A stretch of 64,000 nucleotides of DNA, taken from Streptomyces sp. NRRL F-5727. GTDB taxonomy: Bacteria > Actinomycetota > Actinomycetes > Streptomycetales > Streptomycetaceae. The notes below the pieces were generated by a model, which saw nothing but the letters and a program-made list of their open reading frames with translations, was not told the origin of the DNA and ran no database searches. Each line of letters begins with the position of its first letter. Position 1 is the stretch's first letter. Where the stretch lies: positions 35,195-99,194 of the forward strand of contig NZ_JOGX01000027.1 in assembly GCF_000719555.1 (NCBI RefSeq), in the 5' to 3' direction. Position numbers and translations under genes: made by a program. Shown one piece after another: positions 33,987 to 41,704 of this stretch.

Positions 33987-34745
33987 ATGGCCGACGCACC
34001 GTACAAGCTGATCCTCCTCCGCCACGGCGAGAGCGAGTGGAACGAGAAGAATCTGTTCACCGGATGGGTGGACGTGAACCTCACCGCGAAGGGTGAGAAG
34101 GAGGCGACGCGCGGCGGCGAGCTGCTCAAGGACGCCGGCCTGCTCCCCGACGTGCTGCACACCTCCCTCCAGAAGCGCGCCATCCGCACCGCGCAGCTCG
34201 CGCTGGAGGCCGCGGACCGCCACTGGATCCCGGTCCACCGCTCCTGGCGCCTGAACGAGCGTCACTACGGCGCCCTCCAGGGCAAGGACAAGGCGCAGAC
34301 CCTCGCCGAGTTCGGCGAGGAGCAGTTCATGCTCTGGCGCCGCTCGTACGACACCCCGCCGCCGGCCCTCGCCGACGACAGCGAGTTCTCGCAGGCCGAC
34401 GACGCCCGCTACGCGACGATCCCGCCGGAGCTGCGCCCGCAGACCGAGTGCCTCAAGGACGTCGTCGAGCGCATGCTCCCGTACTGGTACGACGGCATCG
34501 TCCCGGACCTCCTCGCCGGCCGCACGGTCCTGGTCGCCGCCCACGGCAACAGCCTCCGCGCCCTGGTGAAGCACCTCGACGGCATCTCCGACGCCGACAT
34601 CGCGGGCCTCAACATCCCCACCGGCATCCCGCTCTCCTACGAGCTGGACGCCGACTTCAAGCCCCTCAACCCCGGCGGCACCTACCTCGACCCGGAGGCC
34701 GCCGCGGCCGCCATCGAGGCCGTCAAGAACCAGGGCAAGAAGTAG
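33987..34745 (+). CDS. gpmA: 2,3-bisphosphoglycerate-dependent phosphoglycerate mutase
   Basis: The 252-aa cytoplasmic glycolytic enzyme starts at ATG 33987 ([19 protein letters not shown]). The phospho-accepting His is in LRHGESEWN and the second catalytic His in [25 protein letters not shown] with the acid/base Glu and Arg-Arg region is present. The enzyme interconverts 3- and 2-phosphoglycerate through a phosphohistidine. A hairpin terminator follows within 15 nt, so it is monocistronic. Confidence 0.97.
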   Translation: MADAPYKLILLRHGESEWNEKNLFTGWVDVNLTAKGEKEATRGGELLKDAGLLPDVLHTSLQKRAIRTAQLALEAADRHWIPVHRSWRLNERHYGALQGKDKAQTLAEFGEEQFMLWRRSYDTPPPALADDSEFSQADDARYATIPPELRPQTECLKDVVERMLPYWYDGIVPDLLAGRTVLVAAHGNSLRALVKHLDGISDADIAGLNIPTGIPLSYELDADFKPLNPGGTYLDPEAAAAAIEAVKNQGKK

Positions 34746-34756
34746 TCCTTACTTGC

Positions 34757-34803
34757 GAAAGAGCCCCCTACCTGCGGTTTCTCCGCTGGGAGGGGGCTTC
34801 TTC
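34757..34803. terminator. Terminator after gpmA
   Basis: A 13-position stem with one mismatch and one G-U pair (GAAAGAGCCCCCT with AGGGGGCTTCTTC) is followed by TTCGTC. It begins 12 nt after the gpmA stop. Confidence 0.75.
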
Positions 34804-34817
34804 GTCGGCTGGGGCCG

Positions 34818-35114
34818 TCAGGGGGATGGGGCCGCACTCTCGTCGGACTCCGGTCTCTGCCTGGCTTCTGCCCGGGCGCCGGCGCTTCGCAGTACGGCGA
34901 CGGCATCGTCGGCCACGTCCTGGGGCCAGGTATCCAGGATGGTGAGGGGAGCCTGCCGCGTGAGCACCCTGCTGTGCCAGAGGCTGAGCCCCGTCACCTG
35001 ACGTACGGCCTGGACCACGTCCATCTCACGCGGCCCGCAGTCGAGGAGCACGACATCGAAGGCCGGGTCGTCACAGACCAGGGTGACGTACTCGGTCTCG
35101 TACCCTTCATCCAT
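34818..35114 (-). CDS. Ribosomal L7/L12 C-terminal-domain-like small protein
   Basis: The 98-aa protein starts at ATG 35114. Its sequence follows the L7/L12 C-terminal domain pattern: FDVVLLDCGPREMDVVQAVRQVTGLSLWHSRVLTRQAP and a final helix AVLRSAGARAEARQ. It lacks the N-terminal dimerisation part of true L7/L12, and the gene is not in a ribosomal operon. Stand-alone CTD proteins of this type occur in Streptomyces in several copies; the function is unknown. The acidic tail DESAAPSP is extra. Confidence 0.75.
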   Translation of the reverse strand: MDEGYETEYVTLVCDDPAFDVVLLDCGPREMDVVQAVRQVTGLSLWHSRVLTRQAPLTILDTWPQDVADDAVAVLRSAGARAEARQRPESDESAAPSP

Positions 35115-35221
35115 CAGGCCCCCAGTTCCTCGGCGACGGGGAGCGTACGCACCCTCGAAGACGTCAGCCACAGCTTTAGCCCCGGCCCGGTCGGGTCGGG
35201 GGCTCCCGTCGTCCGTGGTCG

Positions 35222-35758
35222 TCAGTGTTCCTCGCGGCCGCCCGCGGCCTCGTCGCAGGCTTCGTCGCGGAAGGCGTCGAGGGAGGTCGTGCGGATCTCG
35301 TCGTCCAGGGTGTAGCGCACCTGGCCGGGCTTCAGGCGGGCCAGGTCCTCCGGGGTGAAGCGGACCGGGGAGGCCGCCCAGGTGTCGTCGTCGGTCCAGC
35401 CGGTCAGCCGGTAGCTGCGGCCCTTCTCCAGGCGGCCGGTCTCCCGCTCGGCGGTCCACTCCTCGGCCGCCGGGGCGCCCGCGGTGTGCATCAGCGGCCA
35501 GGTGGTGAAGCCGGTGACCGGGCCGTCGTGCCGCCAGTCGCCGGTGATCTCCCGGGACTCCGCCTCCGGGGCGTCGTCGGGGTGGAGCGTCGCGCCGTCG
35601 ACGTGGTCGTGGCACATGAGGATCACGCCGAGCGGCGTGCCGTCCTCCGCCACGGACACCCCCGCCAGCCCGGCCGGCGCCGGCGAGCAGCCCGTGAGCA
35701 GCAGTGCGGCGGCACCGGCCGCCGCCGCTGTCAGGAGGGTCGCTCGCGCGGTGGGCAT
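35222..35758 (-). CDS. Predicted lipoprotein of unknown function
   Basis: The 178-aa protein starts at ATG 35758 (MPTARATLL). A signal peptide ends in the lipobox LLTGC (Cys about residue 24), so it is a lipid-anchored envelope protein. The mature part contains VILMCHDHVDGATLHP with a His/Asp cluster and RFTPEDLARLKPGQVRY. No family is recognised. It is divergent from the GNAT gene at 35853. Confidence 0.75.
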   Translation of the reverse strand: MPTARATLLTAAAAGAAALLLTGCSPAPAGLAGVSVAEDGTPLGVILMCHDHVDGATLHPDDAPEAESREITGDWRHDGPVTGFTTWPLMHTAGAPAAEEWTAERETGRLEKGRSYRLTGWTDDDTWAASPVRFTPEDLARLKPGQVRYTLDDEIRTTSLDAFRDEACDEAAGGREEH

Positions 35759-35852
35759 GGCCGCAATTCTGTCGGGCGGAGCCGTCGATGCCCAGGGGTG
35801 ACCGACGGTAATCCGAGGTGAACGGGGCAGGAGGCCCGCTACCGTCCCGTCC

Positions 35853-36320
35853 ATGACACGATCACCGCGCCTGGAGCGGGTCACCCCCGCCACCGTGGAC
35901 GCCGCCCTCGCCCTGCGCGTCCACCCCCATCAGGAGAAGAACGTCGCACCCGTCACGAAGTCGCTCGCCGAGGCGTACGCGTACGGGGAGACCGCCTGGC
36001 CCCGGCTGGTCTTCGACGGCGACCGGCTCGTCGGCTTCGTCATGGCCTTCCTCGACATCGCCTGGCGCGGCGAGGAGGACCCGGCCGACCGGCGCAGCGG
36101 GCTGTGGCGGCTGAACATCGCCGCCGACGCCCAGGGCGCCGGATACGGCCGCTTCGCCGTCGACGCCGTCGCCGAGGAGCTGCGCCGGCGCGGAGCCACG
36201 CGCATGTACGTCACCTGGGAGCCCGGCGCGGACGGGCCCGGGGAGTTCTACCGCCGGCTCGGCTTCCGCACCACCGGCGAGGAGAGCGGCGGCCAGACCG
36301 TCGGCGTACGGGAGCTGTGA
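35853..36320 (+). CDS. GNAT-family N-acetyltransferase
   Basis: The 155-aa protein has the GNAT fold: RLVGFVMAFLDIAW as the central strand, the acetyl-CoA loop (LNIAADAQGAGYGRFAVDAV, about 88-107) and a C-terminal EFYRRLGFRTTGEE motif. It starts at ATG 35853. The loop QGAGYG is a good fit to Q/RxxGxG/A. The substrate is unknown, though spermidine/diamine acetyltransferases share the HPHQEKNVAPV-type N-terminus. Confidence 0.88.
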   Translation: MTRSPRLERVTPATVDAALALRVHPHQEKNVAPVTKSLAEAYAYGETAWPRLVFDGDRLVGFVMAFLDIAWRGEEDPADRRSGLWRLNIAADAQGAGYGRFAVDAVAEELRRRGATRMYVTWEPGADGPGEFYRRLGFRTTGEESGGQTVGVREL

Positions 36321-36327
36321 GGAGGGC

Positions 36328-36355
36328 GGGGGAGGGCCGGACGGGACCCTCCCCC
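36328..36355. terminator. Bidirectional hairpin between convergent genes
   Basis: GGGGGAGGG (36328-36336) pairs with CCCTCCCCC (36347-36355). It lies between the GNAT stop (36320) and the stop of the Cys-rich gene (36363). Confidence 0.6.
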
Positions 36356-36362
36356 TCTCACG

Positions 36363-36515
36363 TCAGCCCGAGCAGCCGCCGCACTGGCACGGCGCCCCCG
36401 ACTGGCAGCCGCAGCCGCAGCCGGAACCGCAGCCGCAGGCGCCCAGGACGGGCAGGTGCGTCCGCTCGCGCGGGGCCTCCGCCGAGGTGTCGGTCGTGCT
36501 GGGGGAATCGGCCAT
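36363..36515 (-). CDS. 50-aa cysteine-rich, metallothionein-like peptide
   Basis: The ATG at 36515 follows a good ribosome site (GGGAGGGA on this strand). The 50-aa protein has a Ser/Thr/Glu-rich first half with no signal peptide and a second half that is mostly Gly and Cys, with eight Cys at about 27, 29, 33, 35, 37, 43, 45 and 48 in CGC, CGCGC and CQC arrangements. This spacing (CxC, CxCxC) is typical of metal-thiolate clusters. It lies 117 nt downstream of phoU on the same strand. No known family is recognised. Confidence 0.65.
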   Translation of the reverse strand: MADSPSTTDTSAEAPRERTHLPVLGACGCGSGCGCGCQSGAPCQCGGCSG

Positions 36516-36631
36516 GGGGTCCCTCCCTCGCGGGACGCGGATCGTCCCTCGTCCCCCATTCCATGCCCACCCCGACCGGCGCATCAACGGCGCACGGAAG
36601 CCCCGTGCGCCCGTACGCCCCCCGGTACGCC

Positions 36632-37312
36632 CTACGCGCCCTCGACCGGGGTGTCCTGCGGCTGGAGCTCGTCCGCGTGCTCGCCCGTCACCAGGTAGAC
36701 CACGCGCTTCGCCACCGACACCGCGTGGTCGGCGAACCGCTCGTAGTACCGGCCCAGCAGCGTCACGTCCACGGCCGTCTCGATGCCGTGCTTCCACCGG
36801 TCGTCCATCAGGTGCTGGAAGAGCGCCCGGTGCAGCAGGTCCATCTCGTCGTCGTCCTGCTCCAGCTGCATCGCCAGGTCGACGTCCTTGGTGATGATCA
36901 CCTCGGCGGCCTTCGCCATCAGGCGCTGCGCCAGCTGGCCCATCTGGAGGATGGTGGCGTGCAGGTCGTTCGGGACCGCGCGGTCCGGGAAGCGCAGCCG
37001 CGTCAGCTTGGCCACGTGCTGCGCCAGGTCGCCCGAGCGCTCCAGGTCGGCGCTCATCCGCAGCGAGGTGACCACGATCCGCAGGTCCGTCGCCACCGGC
37101 TGCTGCCGGGCGAGCAGCGCTATCGCCCGCGCCTCCAGGTCGTGCTGGAGGTCGTCGACCTTCTGGTCGGCGGCGATCACGCTCTCCGCGAGCTTCAGGT
37201 CCGCGTCGAGCATCGCCGTGGTGGCGCGCCCGATCGCCGACCCGACCAGGCGGGCCATCTCGACCAGGCCCTCGCCGATCGAATCAAGTTCCTCGTGGTA
37301 CGCGTCCCGCAT
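36632..37312 (-). CDS. phoU: Phosphate-signalling regulator PhoU
   Basis: The 226-aa all-helical protein has the two PhoU repeats, each with an acidic metal-binding motif: E..D..VDDLQ in repeat 1 and ERSGDLAQH plus RYYERFADHAVSVAKRVVYLVTGE in repeat 2. PhoU dampens PhoR-PhoP signalling and links it to phosphate transport. It is divergent from phoR-phoP with a 283-bp region that carries two PHO-box clusters, so PhoP itself probably controls it, as in S. coelicolor. ATG 37312. Confidence 0.95.
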   Translation of the reverse strand: MRDAYHEELDSIGEGLVEMARLVGSAIGRATTAMLDADLKLAESVIAADQKVDDLQHDLEARAIALLARQQPVATDLRIVVTSLRMSADLERSGDLAQHVAKLTRLRFPDRAVPNDLHATILQMGQLAQRLMAKAAEVIITKDVDLAMQLEQDDDEMDLLHRALFQHLMDDRWKHGIETAVDVTLLGRYYERFADHAVSVAKRVVYLVTGEHADELQPQDTPVEGA

Positions 37313-37424
37313 GGATGTCCCTCTCTCCGGCAGTGCTTTCTTCGCTTCGTGATGGGGTGATGGGGATGGTCGCTCCGGACCCCACGCTCCCACGTTCGGC
37401 CCCCTGGGCGTCCGGCTCCATCCC

Positions 37425-37457
37425 CTCGTATGAACCACCCCTGGCCTGAAGGTGAAC
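37425..37457 (-). promoter_or_regulatory. PHO-box cluster 1 (PhoP binding)
   Basis: On the minus strand GTTCACCTTCA, a degenerate 11-mer and GTTCATACGAG lie end to end. The two good units are exactly 22 bp apart, as expected for 11-bp PhoP direct-repeat units. The cluster is 113-145 bp upstream of phoU. Confidence 0.65.
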
Positions 37458-37488
37458 TCTGGGCGACGCGGGCCCCCGCCCCTCCCAG

Positions 37489-37521
37489 GGCAAATGAACC
37501 GGTCCCGTCCCCAGGGTGAAC
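37489..37521 (-). promoter_or_regulatory. PHO-box cluster 2 (PhoP binding)
   Basis: On the minus strand GTTCACCCTGG, a degenerate 11-mer and GTTCATTTGCC have the same 22-bp phase. The cluster is 64 bp from cluster 1, and the segment GGTGAACTCTGRGCGACG is a near-exact direct repeat of the one beside cluster 1. It lies 75-107 bp upstream of phoR. Confidence 0.7.
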
Positions 37522-37595
37522 TCTGAGCGACGAGTGTTCGAGCAGCCACTCGGACGGCTGGGAGAGTGTCCGTGACCACGCATAACCTGGATGGC

Positions 37596-38828
37596 ATGGA
37601 CGTGAACGCGGCGGTCGCCGCATTGGCCGCGATCGCCGGCGTGTGCACCGGCGTGATCGCCATGCTGGCGTTCCGCTGGAGCGAGCGCGACCAGGCGCGA
37701 CCCACCCGCACCTCCCTGCACACCGACGCCGTGCTGCCGCCCGGCGTCGACACCGTGCTCTCCGTACTGCGCTCCTCCGCCGTCGTGCTCGACGAGAGCG
37801 ACTCCGTGGTCAAGGCGAGCTCGGCGGCGTACGCCCTCGGGCTCGTCCGCGGCGGGAAGCTGGCCGTGGAGCCGATGCTCAACATGGCCCGCGACACCCG
37901 CAGGGACGGGGAGATACGCCAGGTCGAGCTGGACCTGCCCCGGCGCGGCGGCGGACGCGGCGAGGCCCTCGCCGTCTCCGCGCGGGTCGCCCCGCTCGGC
38001 TCGCGGCTCGTGCTGCTCCTGGTCGAGGACCTGACGGAGGCCCGCCGCATCGAAGCGGTACGGCGCGACTTCGTCGCGAACGTGAGCCACGAGCTGAAGA
38101 CCCCGGTCGGGGCGCTCTCGCTGCTCTCCGAGGCCGTCATGGACGCCTCGGACGACCCCGAGGCGGTCATGCGCTTCGCGGGCCGGATGCAGATCGAGGC
38201 GACCCGGCTGACCAACCTGGTCCAGGAGCTCATCGACCTCTCGCGGGTGCAGAACGACGACCCGCTGGAGGACTCCGAGCCGGTCTCCGTGGACGAGCTG
38301 GTCGCCGAGGCGATCGACCGCTCGCGGCACCCGGCCTCCACCAAGCAGATCACCATGGCCTCCGGCGGCGCGGCCGACCTGTACGTCTGGGGCAGCCGCG
38401 GCCAGCTCGCCGCGGCCCTCGGCAACCTGGTCGAGAACGCCGTCAACTACTCGCCGGCCCGGACCCGCGTGGGCATCGCCGCCCGCCGGGTCGCGGCGCC
38501 CGGCGGGGACCTCATCGAGATAGCCGTGACCGACCAGGGCATCGGCATCCCGGAGAAGGACCGCGAGCGGATCTTCGAGCGCTTCTACCGCGTCGACCCG
38601 GCACGCTCGCGTGCCACCGGCGGTACGGGGCTCGGGCTCGCGATCGTCAAGCACGTGGCCGCCTCGCACGGCGGAGAGGTCACGGTCTGGAGCACCGAGG
38701 GTCAGGGCTCCACCTTCACCCTGCGGCTGCCCGAGGCGGGCTCCGCACGGGACCGCCGGACCGCCGCCTCCTCCCTCACCCCCGATCTCATGACCGAACC
38801 GCTCCCTGCACCGGAGGTCCTTCCGTGA
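37596..38828 (+). CDS. phoR: Phosphate sensor histidine kinase PhoR (SenX3-like)
   Basis: The 410-aa kinase starts at ATG 37596 (MDVNAAVAALAAIAG); upstream in-frame GTG codons at 37566 and 37572 have no ribosome site. It has one N-terminal membrane segment (about 5-27), a PAS-like domain (about 55-150) and the H-box VRRDFVANVSHELKTPVGAL (phosphorylated His about 168). It also has an N box NLVENAVNYSP and the G boxes DQGIGIPEKD and GGTGLGLAIVKH. It senses phosphate limitation via the Pst-PhoU system and phosphorylates PhoP. The phoP GTG overlaps its stop. Confidence 0.95.
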   Translation: MDVNAAVAALAAIAGVCTGVIAMLAFRWSERDQARPTRTSLHTDAVLPPGVDTVLSVLRSSAVVLDESDSVVKASSAAYALGLVRGGKLAVEPMLNMARDTRRDGEIRQVELDLPRRGGGRGEALAVSARVAPLGSRLVLLLVEDLTEARRIEAVRRDFVANVSHELKTPVGALSLLSEAVMDASDDPEAVMRFAGRMQIEATRLTNLVQELIDLSRVQNDDPLEDSEPVSVDELVAEAIDRSRHPASTKQITMASGGAADLYVWGSRGQLAAALGNLVENAVNYSPARTRVGIAARRVAAPGGDLIEIAVTDQGIGIPEKDRERIFERFYRVDPARSRATGGTGLGLAIVKHVAASHGGEVTVWSTEGQGSTFTLRLPEAGSARDRRTAASSLTPDLMTEPLPAPEVLP

Positions 38829-39505
38829 CCCGAGTCCTTGTCGTCGAGGATGAGGAATCCTTCAGCGACGCCCTGTCGTACATGCTCCGCAAGGAGGGCT
38901 TCGAGGTCGCCGTGGCGGCGACCGGCCCCGACGGACTCGACGAGTTCGAGCGCAACGGAGCGGACCTCGTCCTCCTCGACCTGATGCTGCCGGGCCTGCC
39001 CGGCACGGAGGTCTGCCGGCAGCTGCGGGGCCGCTCCAACGTCCCGGTCATCATGGTGACCGCGAAGGACAGCGAGATCGACAAGGTCGTCGGGCTGGAG
39101 ATAGGAGCCGACGACTACGTGACGAAGCCCTTCTCCTCCCGTGAGCTGGTGGCCCGCATCCGCGCGGTGCTGCGCCGGCGCGGCGAACCGGAGGAGGTCA
39201 CCCCGGCGGCCCTGGAGGCCGGCCCGGTCCGCATGGACGTCGACCGGCACGTGGTGACGGTCGGCGGCGCCAAGATCGACCTCCCCCTGAAGGAGTTCGA
39301 CCTCCTGGAGATGCTGCTGCGCAACGCGGGCCGCGTCCTCACCCGCATGCAGCTCATCGACCGCGTCTGGGGCGCCGACTACGTGGGCGACACCAAGACC
39401 CTCGACGTCCACGTCAAGCGCCTCCGCGCCAAGATCGAACCCGACCCGGGTGCCCCGCGCTATCTGGTCACGGTCCGGGGCCTGGGCTACAAGTTCGAGC
39501 CGTAG
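38825..39505 (+). CDS. phoP: Phosphate response regulator PhoP
   Basis: The 226-aa protein has an OmpR-type layout: receiver (VVEDEESF acidic pocket, phospho-Asp in VLLDLMLPG about residue 51, Lys in VTKPFSSREL) and winged-helix effector (about 125-226, ending RYLVTVRGLGYKFEP). It activates pst, phoA and phoD and represses antibiotic and nitrogen genes under phosphate limitation. The GTG start overlaps phoR (GTGA), so translation is coupled. Its last 21 codons are tandemly duplicated downstream. Confidence 0.96.
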   Translation: MTRVLVVEDEESFSDALSYMLRKEGFEVAVAATGPDGLDEFERNGADLVLLDLMLPGLPGTEVCRQLRGRSNVPVIMVTAKDSEIDKVVGLEIGADDYVTKPFSSRELVARIRAVLRRRGEPEEVTPAALEAGPVRMDVDRHVVTVGGAKIDLPLKEFDLLEMLLRNAGRVLTRMQLIDRVWGADYVGDTKTLDVHVKRLRAKIEPDPGAPRYLVTVRGLGYKFEP

Positions 39506-39785
39506 GATCCGCGCCCGCCCACGGGGCCGGACGGAGTCCGGCACAGCGTCCCGAAGCCCGGGAGGCCCCTTGGGGCCGAGCGGTGCGAGGGGCGCACGTG
39601 GGGCTGGGTTCGAGCCCGACCCGGGGGCCCCGCGCTATCTGGTCACGGTCCGGGGCCTGGGCTACAAGTTCGAGCCGTAGGATCCGCGCCCGCCCACGGG
39701 GCCGGACGGGGTCCGGCACAGCGTCTCGAAGCCCGGGAGGCCCCTTGGGGCCGAGCGGTGCGAGGGGCGCATGTGGGGCCGGGTT
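39436..39785. repeat. 175-bp tandem duplication of the phoP 3' end
   Basis: Two units of 175 bp (39436-39610 and 39611-39785) are nearly identical, differing by a few substitutions. Unit 1 covers the last 23 codons and stop of phoP plus about 105 bp downstream. Unit 2 repeats the whole block, so an orphan copy of the C-terminal residues PDPGAPRYLVTVRGLGYKFEP and a stop occurs again at 39618-39680 without a promoter or start. A short vestige of a third unit follows (GGTTCCAGCCGT). Confidence 0.92.
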
Positions 39786-39813
39786 CCAGCCGTGAAGAGA
39801 CGACGTGGTGCAT

Positions 39814-39856
39814 ACGCCGAGAGGGGCGCCCCCAGCGGGGGCGCCCCTCTCGGCGT
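39814..39856. terminator. Very strong bidirectional terminator
   Basis: A perfect 20-bp stem (39814-39833 with 39837-39856) and a 3-nt AGC loop lie between phoP and the convergent lipoprotein gene. It ends transcription after the duplicated phoP tail. Confidence 0.85.
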
Positions 39857-39870
39857 CGTGCGGGCTCGGC

Positions 39871-40515
39871 TCAGTGGCCGGCGGTCGGGCTGGCCTCGCC
39901 GTGCTCGGCGCCGTGGTCGGCACCGTGCTCGCCGGACTCCCCGTGCTCGCCGGACTCGGCGGTGGCTTCGGCGGAGGGGGTGGCGCCGGGCGGGAGCGGG
40001 ACCTCGGACGGGCCGAACTCCTTGAAGTAGCTCGTCGACGGGACGACGAACGCCTCCAGGGAGACGTCACCGGTCTCGCTGAGCTTGAAGGTGACCTTCT
40101 GCGCGTCGCCGTTCTTCGCGGCCTCGTGGCCGTTCTCGATGGTGGCGGAGGCGTTGCCCGCGCCGCCGATCACGACGGAGCCGCCGGCGGGGACGACCAC
40201 CGGGCCGGAGCCCTTCGCGGACTTGAGGACGACCGCCGCGTTGCTGCCGGGCAGGCTGATCGACTCCAGCGTCTGCGGGTCGCTGCCGTTGTTGAAGACG
40301 GTGGCCGAGACGACGGCCGGGCCCTTGGCGCCGGGCGTCGGCTGGGTGATGACGAGCGCGTTCTGGATCTTGACGTCGTCCACCGTGACGGCGGCGTTGT
40401 CGGGCCGGACACCGAGCGTCTGGGCGTCGTTGCCCGCACCGCAGGCGGACAGCGCGGCGATCGAGAACACGATGGCGGTGGCGGCGAGGGCGCCGCGTCG
40501 AAGGCTGCGGCTCAC
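39871..40515 (-). CDS. Predicted lipoprotein (DUF461/PCuAC-like) with His/Glu-rich tail
   Basis: The 214-aa protein has a signal peptide and lipobox LSACG (Cys about 25), then a beta-sandwich domain (about 45-165) of DUF461 type with VVSATVFNNGSDPQTLESISL and VVVPAGGSVVIGGAG. The tail (about 180-214) is Glu/His/Gly-rich (GEHGESGEHGADHG). The usual Met/His copper ligands of PCuAC proteins are not obvious, so metal binding may reside in the tail. It converges on phoP. Confidence 0.75.
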   Translation of the reverse strand: MSRSLRRGALAATAIVFSIAALSACGAGNDAQTLGVRPDNAAVTVDDVKIQNALVITQPTPGAKGPAVVSATVFNNGSDPQTLESISLPGSNAAVVLKSAKGSGPVVVPAGGSVVIGGAGNASATIENGHEAAKNGDAQKVTFKLSETGDVSLEAFVVPSTSYFKEFGPSEVPLPPGATPSAEATAESGEHGESGEHGADHGAEHGEASPTAGH

Positions 40516-41124
40516 GGCGGCGGCAACTCCTAGGACGTACGGACGGAAGAGGGACTAAGGACCAGCTAAAGGTGCGTCAGCGCGCTTAGGTTACCGAGCC
40601 TGACTCTCCGTCCCGCACCCGACCCGCCCCTTAGCGCCCGCGCCCTGCCCGAGGCCCCGGCCGCCCGGCCCCCGCGCGGTGCGGCGCGGTGGCCGGAACA
40701 CATCCCATTGGCCCTGCGTTCACATAACCGACGTGATCAATTCCGTCGGCCGCGTCGCATTCCGCATCCCTTCCCTTACGGAAAAGCACGGACGGGTCGC
40801 CCGCTGATCGAATTCCGGATTCTCGCCGCGATCCCTCCGTACGGGTGGTCGATCCTCGAACGGAGTACGTGAAGGAGGCCACTCCCGGCCGGACGAACCA
40901 GGACATATCGCCCGCTCAGGCGGGTCCCGGATGTGCGTAACGTGCGCGTTTCTCTCTGTCGACACAGCCGCTCCGACCTGCGAATACCGCCTTCCGGAAG
41001 CCCTCCGCAGCACGCGGGCGACACACTTGTCAAGCCCCGAGATATGCCCTGACCTGCGGAAACGCCATTCAGGAGAAGCCGTTTCCGTGTTACCCTGGAT
41101 AGCCACGGAAGGGGTACCTGTCAC
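40516..41124. other. 609-bp gap upstream of carD, little recognisable content
   Basis: This stretch lies between the DUF461-type lipoprotein start and carD. It contains the lipoprotein promoter at its left end, an isolated GTTCACATAAC half-site of PHO-box type at 40718-40728, and the SigR-like carD promoter at its right end. Short ORFs exist, but none has both a good start signal and a meaningful peptide. The G+C content is lower here than in the flanking genes. Confidence 0.6.
41058..41083 (+). promoter_or_regulatory. SigR-like promoter of carD
   Basis: GGAAA-N18-GTT (41058-41062 and 41081-41083) fits the SigR/SigE-type consensus GGAAT-N18-GTT, 42 bp before the carD ATG. The same segment contains a CGGAAACG/CGTTTCCG inverted repeat (41057-41064 and 41080-41087). 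Confidence 0.5.
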
Positions 41125-41607
41125 ATGACGTTCAAGGTTGGCGACACCGTGGTCTATCCCCATCACGGGGCCGCGCTGATCGAGGCCATCGAAACTCGCC
41201 AGATCAAAGGCGTGGACAAGACCTACTTGGTGCTCAAGGTCGCGCAGGGCGACCTGACGGTTCGCGTGCCGGCGGACAACGCGGAGTTCGTAGGCGTGCG
41301 CGACGTTGTCGGGCAGGACGGGCTGGACCGGGTCTTCGAGGTGCTGCGCGCGCCGTACGCCGAGGAGCCGACGAACTGGTCCCGCCGCTACAAGGCGAAC
41401 CTCGAGAAGCTCGCCTCCGGCGATGTCATCAAGGTCGCCGAAGTGGTCCGGGATCTCTGGCGCCGCGAGCGCGAGCGCGGTCTCTCCGCAGGTGAGAAGC
41501 GCATGCTCGCCAAGGCTCGGCAGATCCTGGTGAGTGAGCTGGCGCTCGCCGAGAACACGAACGAGGACAAGGCCGAGGCCCTCCTCGACGAGGTGCTCGC
41601 GTCCTGA
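41125..41607 (+). CDS. carD: CarD/CdnL RNA polymerase-binding transcription factor
   Basis: The 160-aa protein has an N-terminal RNA-polymerase-interaction domain (about 1-65, [17 protein letters not shown]) and a helical C-terminal DNA-binding domain (about 75-160, with [45 protein letters not shown]). The Trp residue in PTNWSRR is the wedge that stabilises open promoter complexes. CarD is a general activator of housekeeping and rRNA promoters and is needed under stress. ATG 41125. Confidence 0.95.
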   Translation: MTFKVGDTVVYPHHGAALIEAIETRQIKGVDKTYLVLKVAQGDLTVRVPADNAEFVGVRDVVGQDGLDRVFEVLRAPYAEEPTNWSRRYKANLEKLASGDVIKVAEVVRDLWRRERERGLSAGEKRMLAKARQILVSELALAENTNEDKAEALLDEVLAS

Positions 41608-41635
41608 CGCCTGGCGCACACCATGCCCAGCAGTA

Positions 41636-41704
41636 ATGCCGCGGTGCCCGCCGACGAGCTGTGAATCACCGATTCCACAGTCCCGTCGCCGGGCACTGCG
41701 GCAT
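41636..41704. ncRNA. Long structured hairpin downstream of carD
   Basis: ATGCCGCGGTGCCCGCCGAC at 41636-41655 pairs with 41685-41704 in 18 of 20 positions. Inside the loop CTGTGAATC pairs with GATTCCACAG (41659-41680) around a 3-nt ACC loop. The 69-nt unit lies 28 nt after the carD stop. It may be a terminator, but the size, two-part stem and mismatched interior are more like a processed or regulatory RNA. No coding function. Confidence 0.5.

Noticed and set aside
39450..39680. Open frame ending with a second copy of the PhoP C-terminus
   Set aside because: It has no ribosome site and the upstream residues come from a shifted frame of phoP; treated as part of the tandem duplication, not as a gene.
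40868..40939. Short ORF (23 codons from a GTG) in the gap before carD
   Set aside because: Its peptide has no recognisable pattern, ribosome site is weak, and a GC-rich genome gives many such frames by chance.
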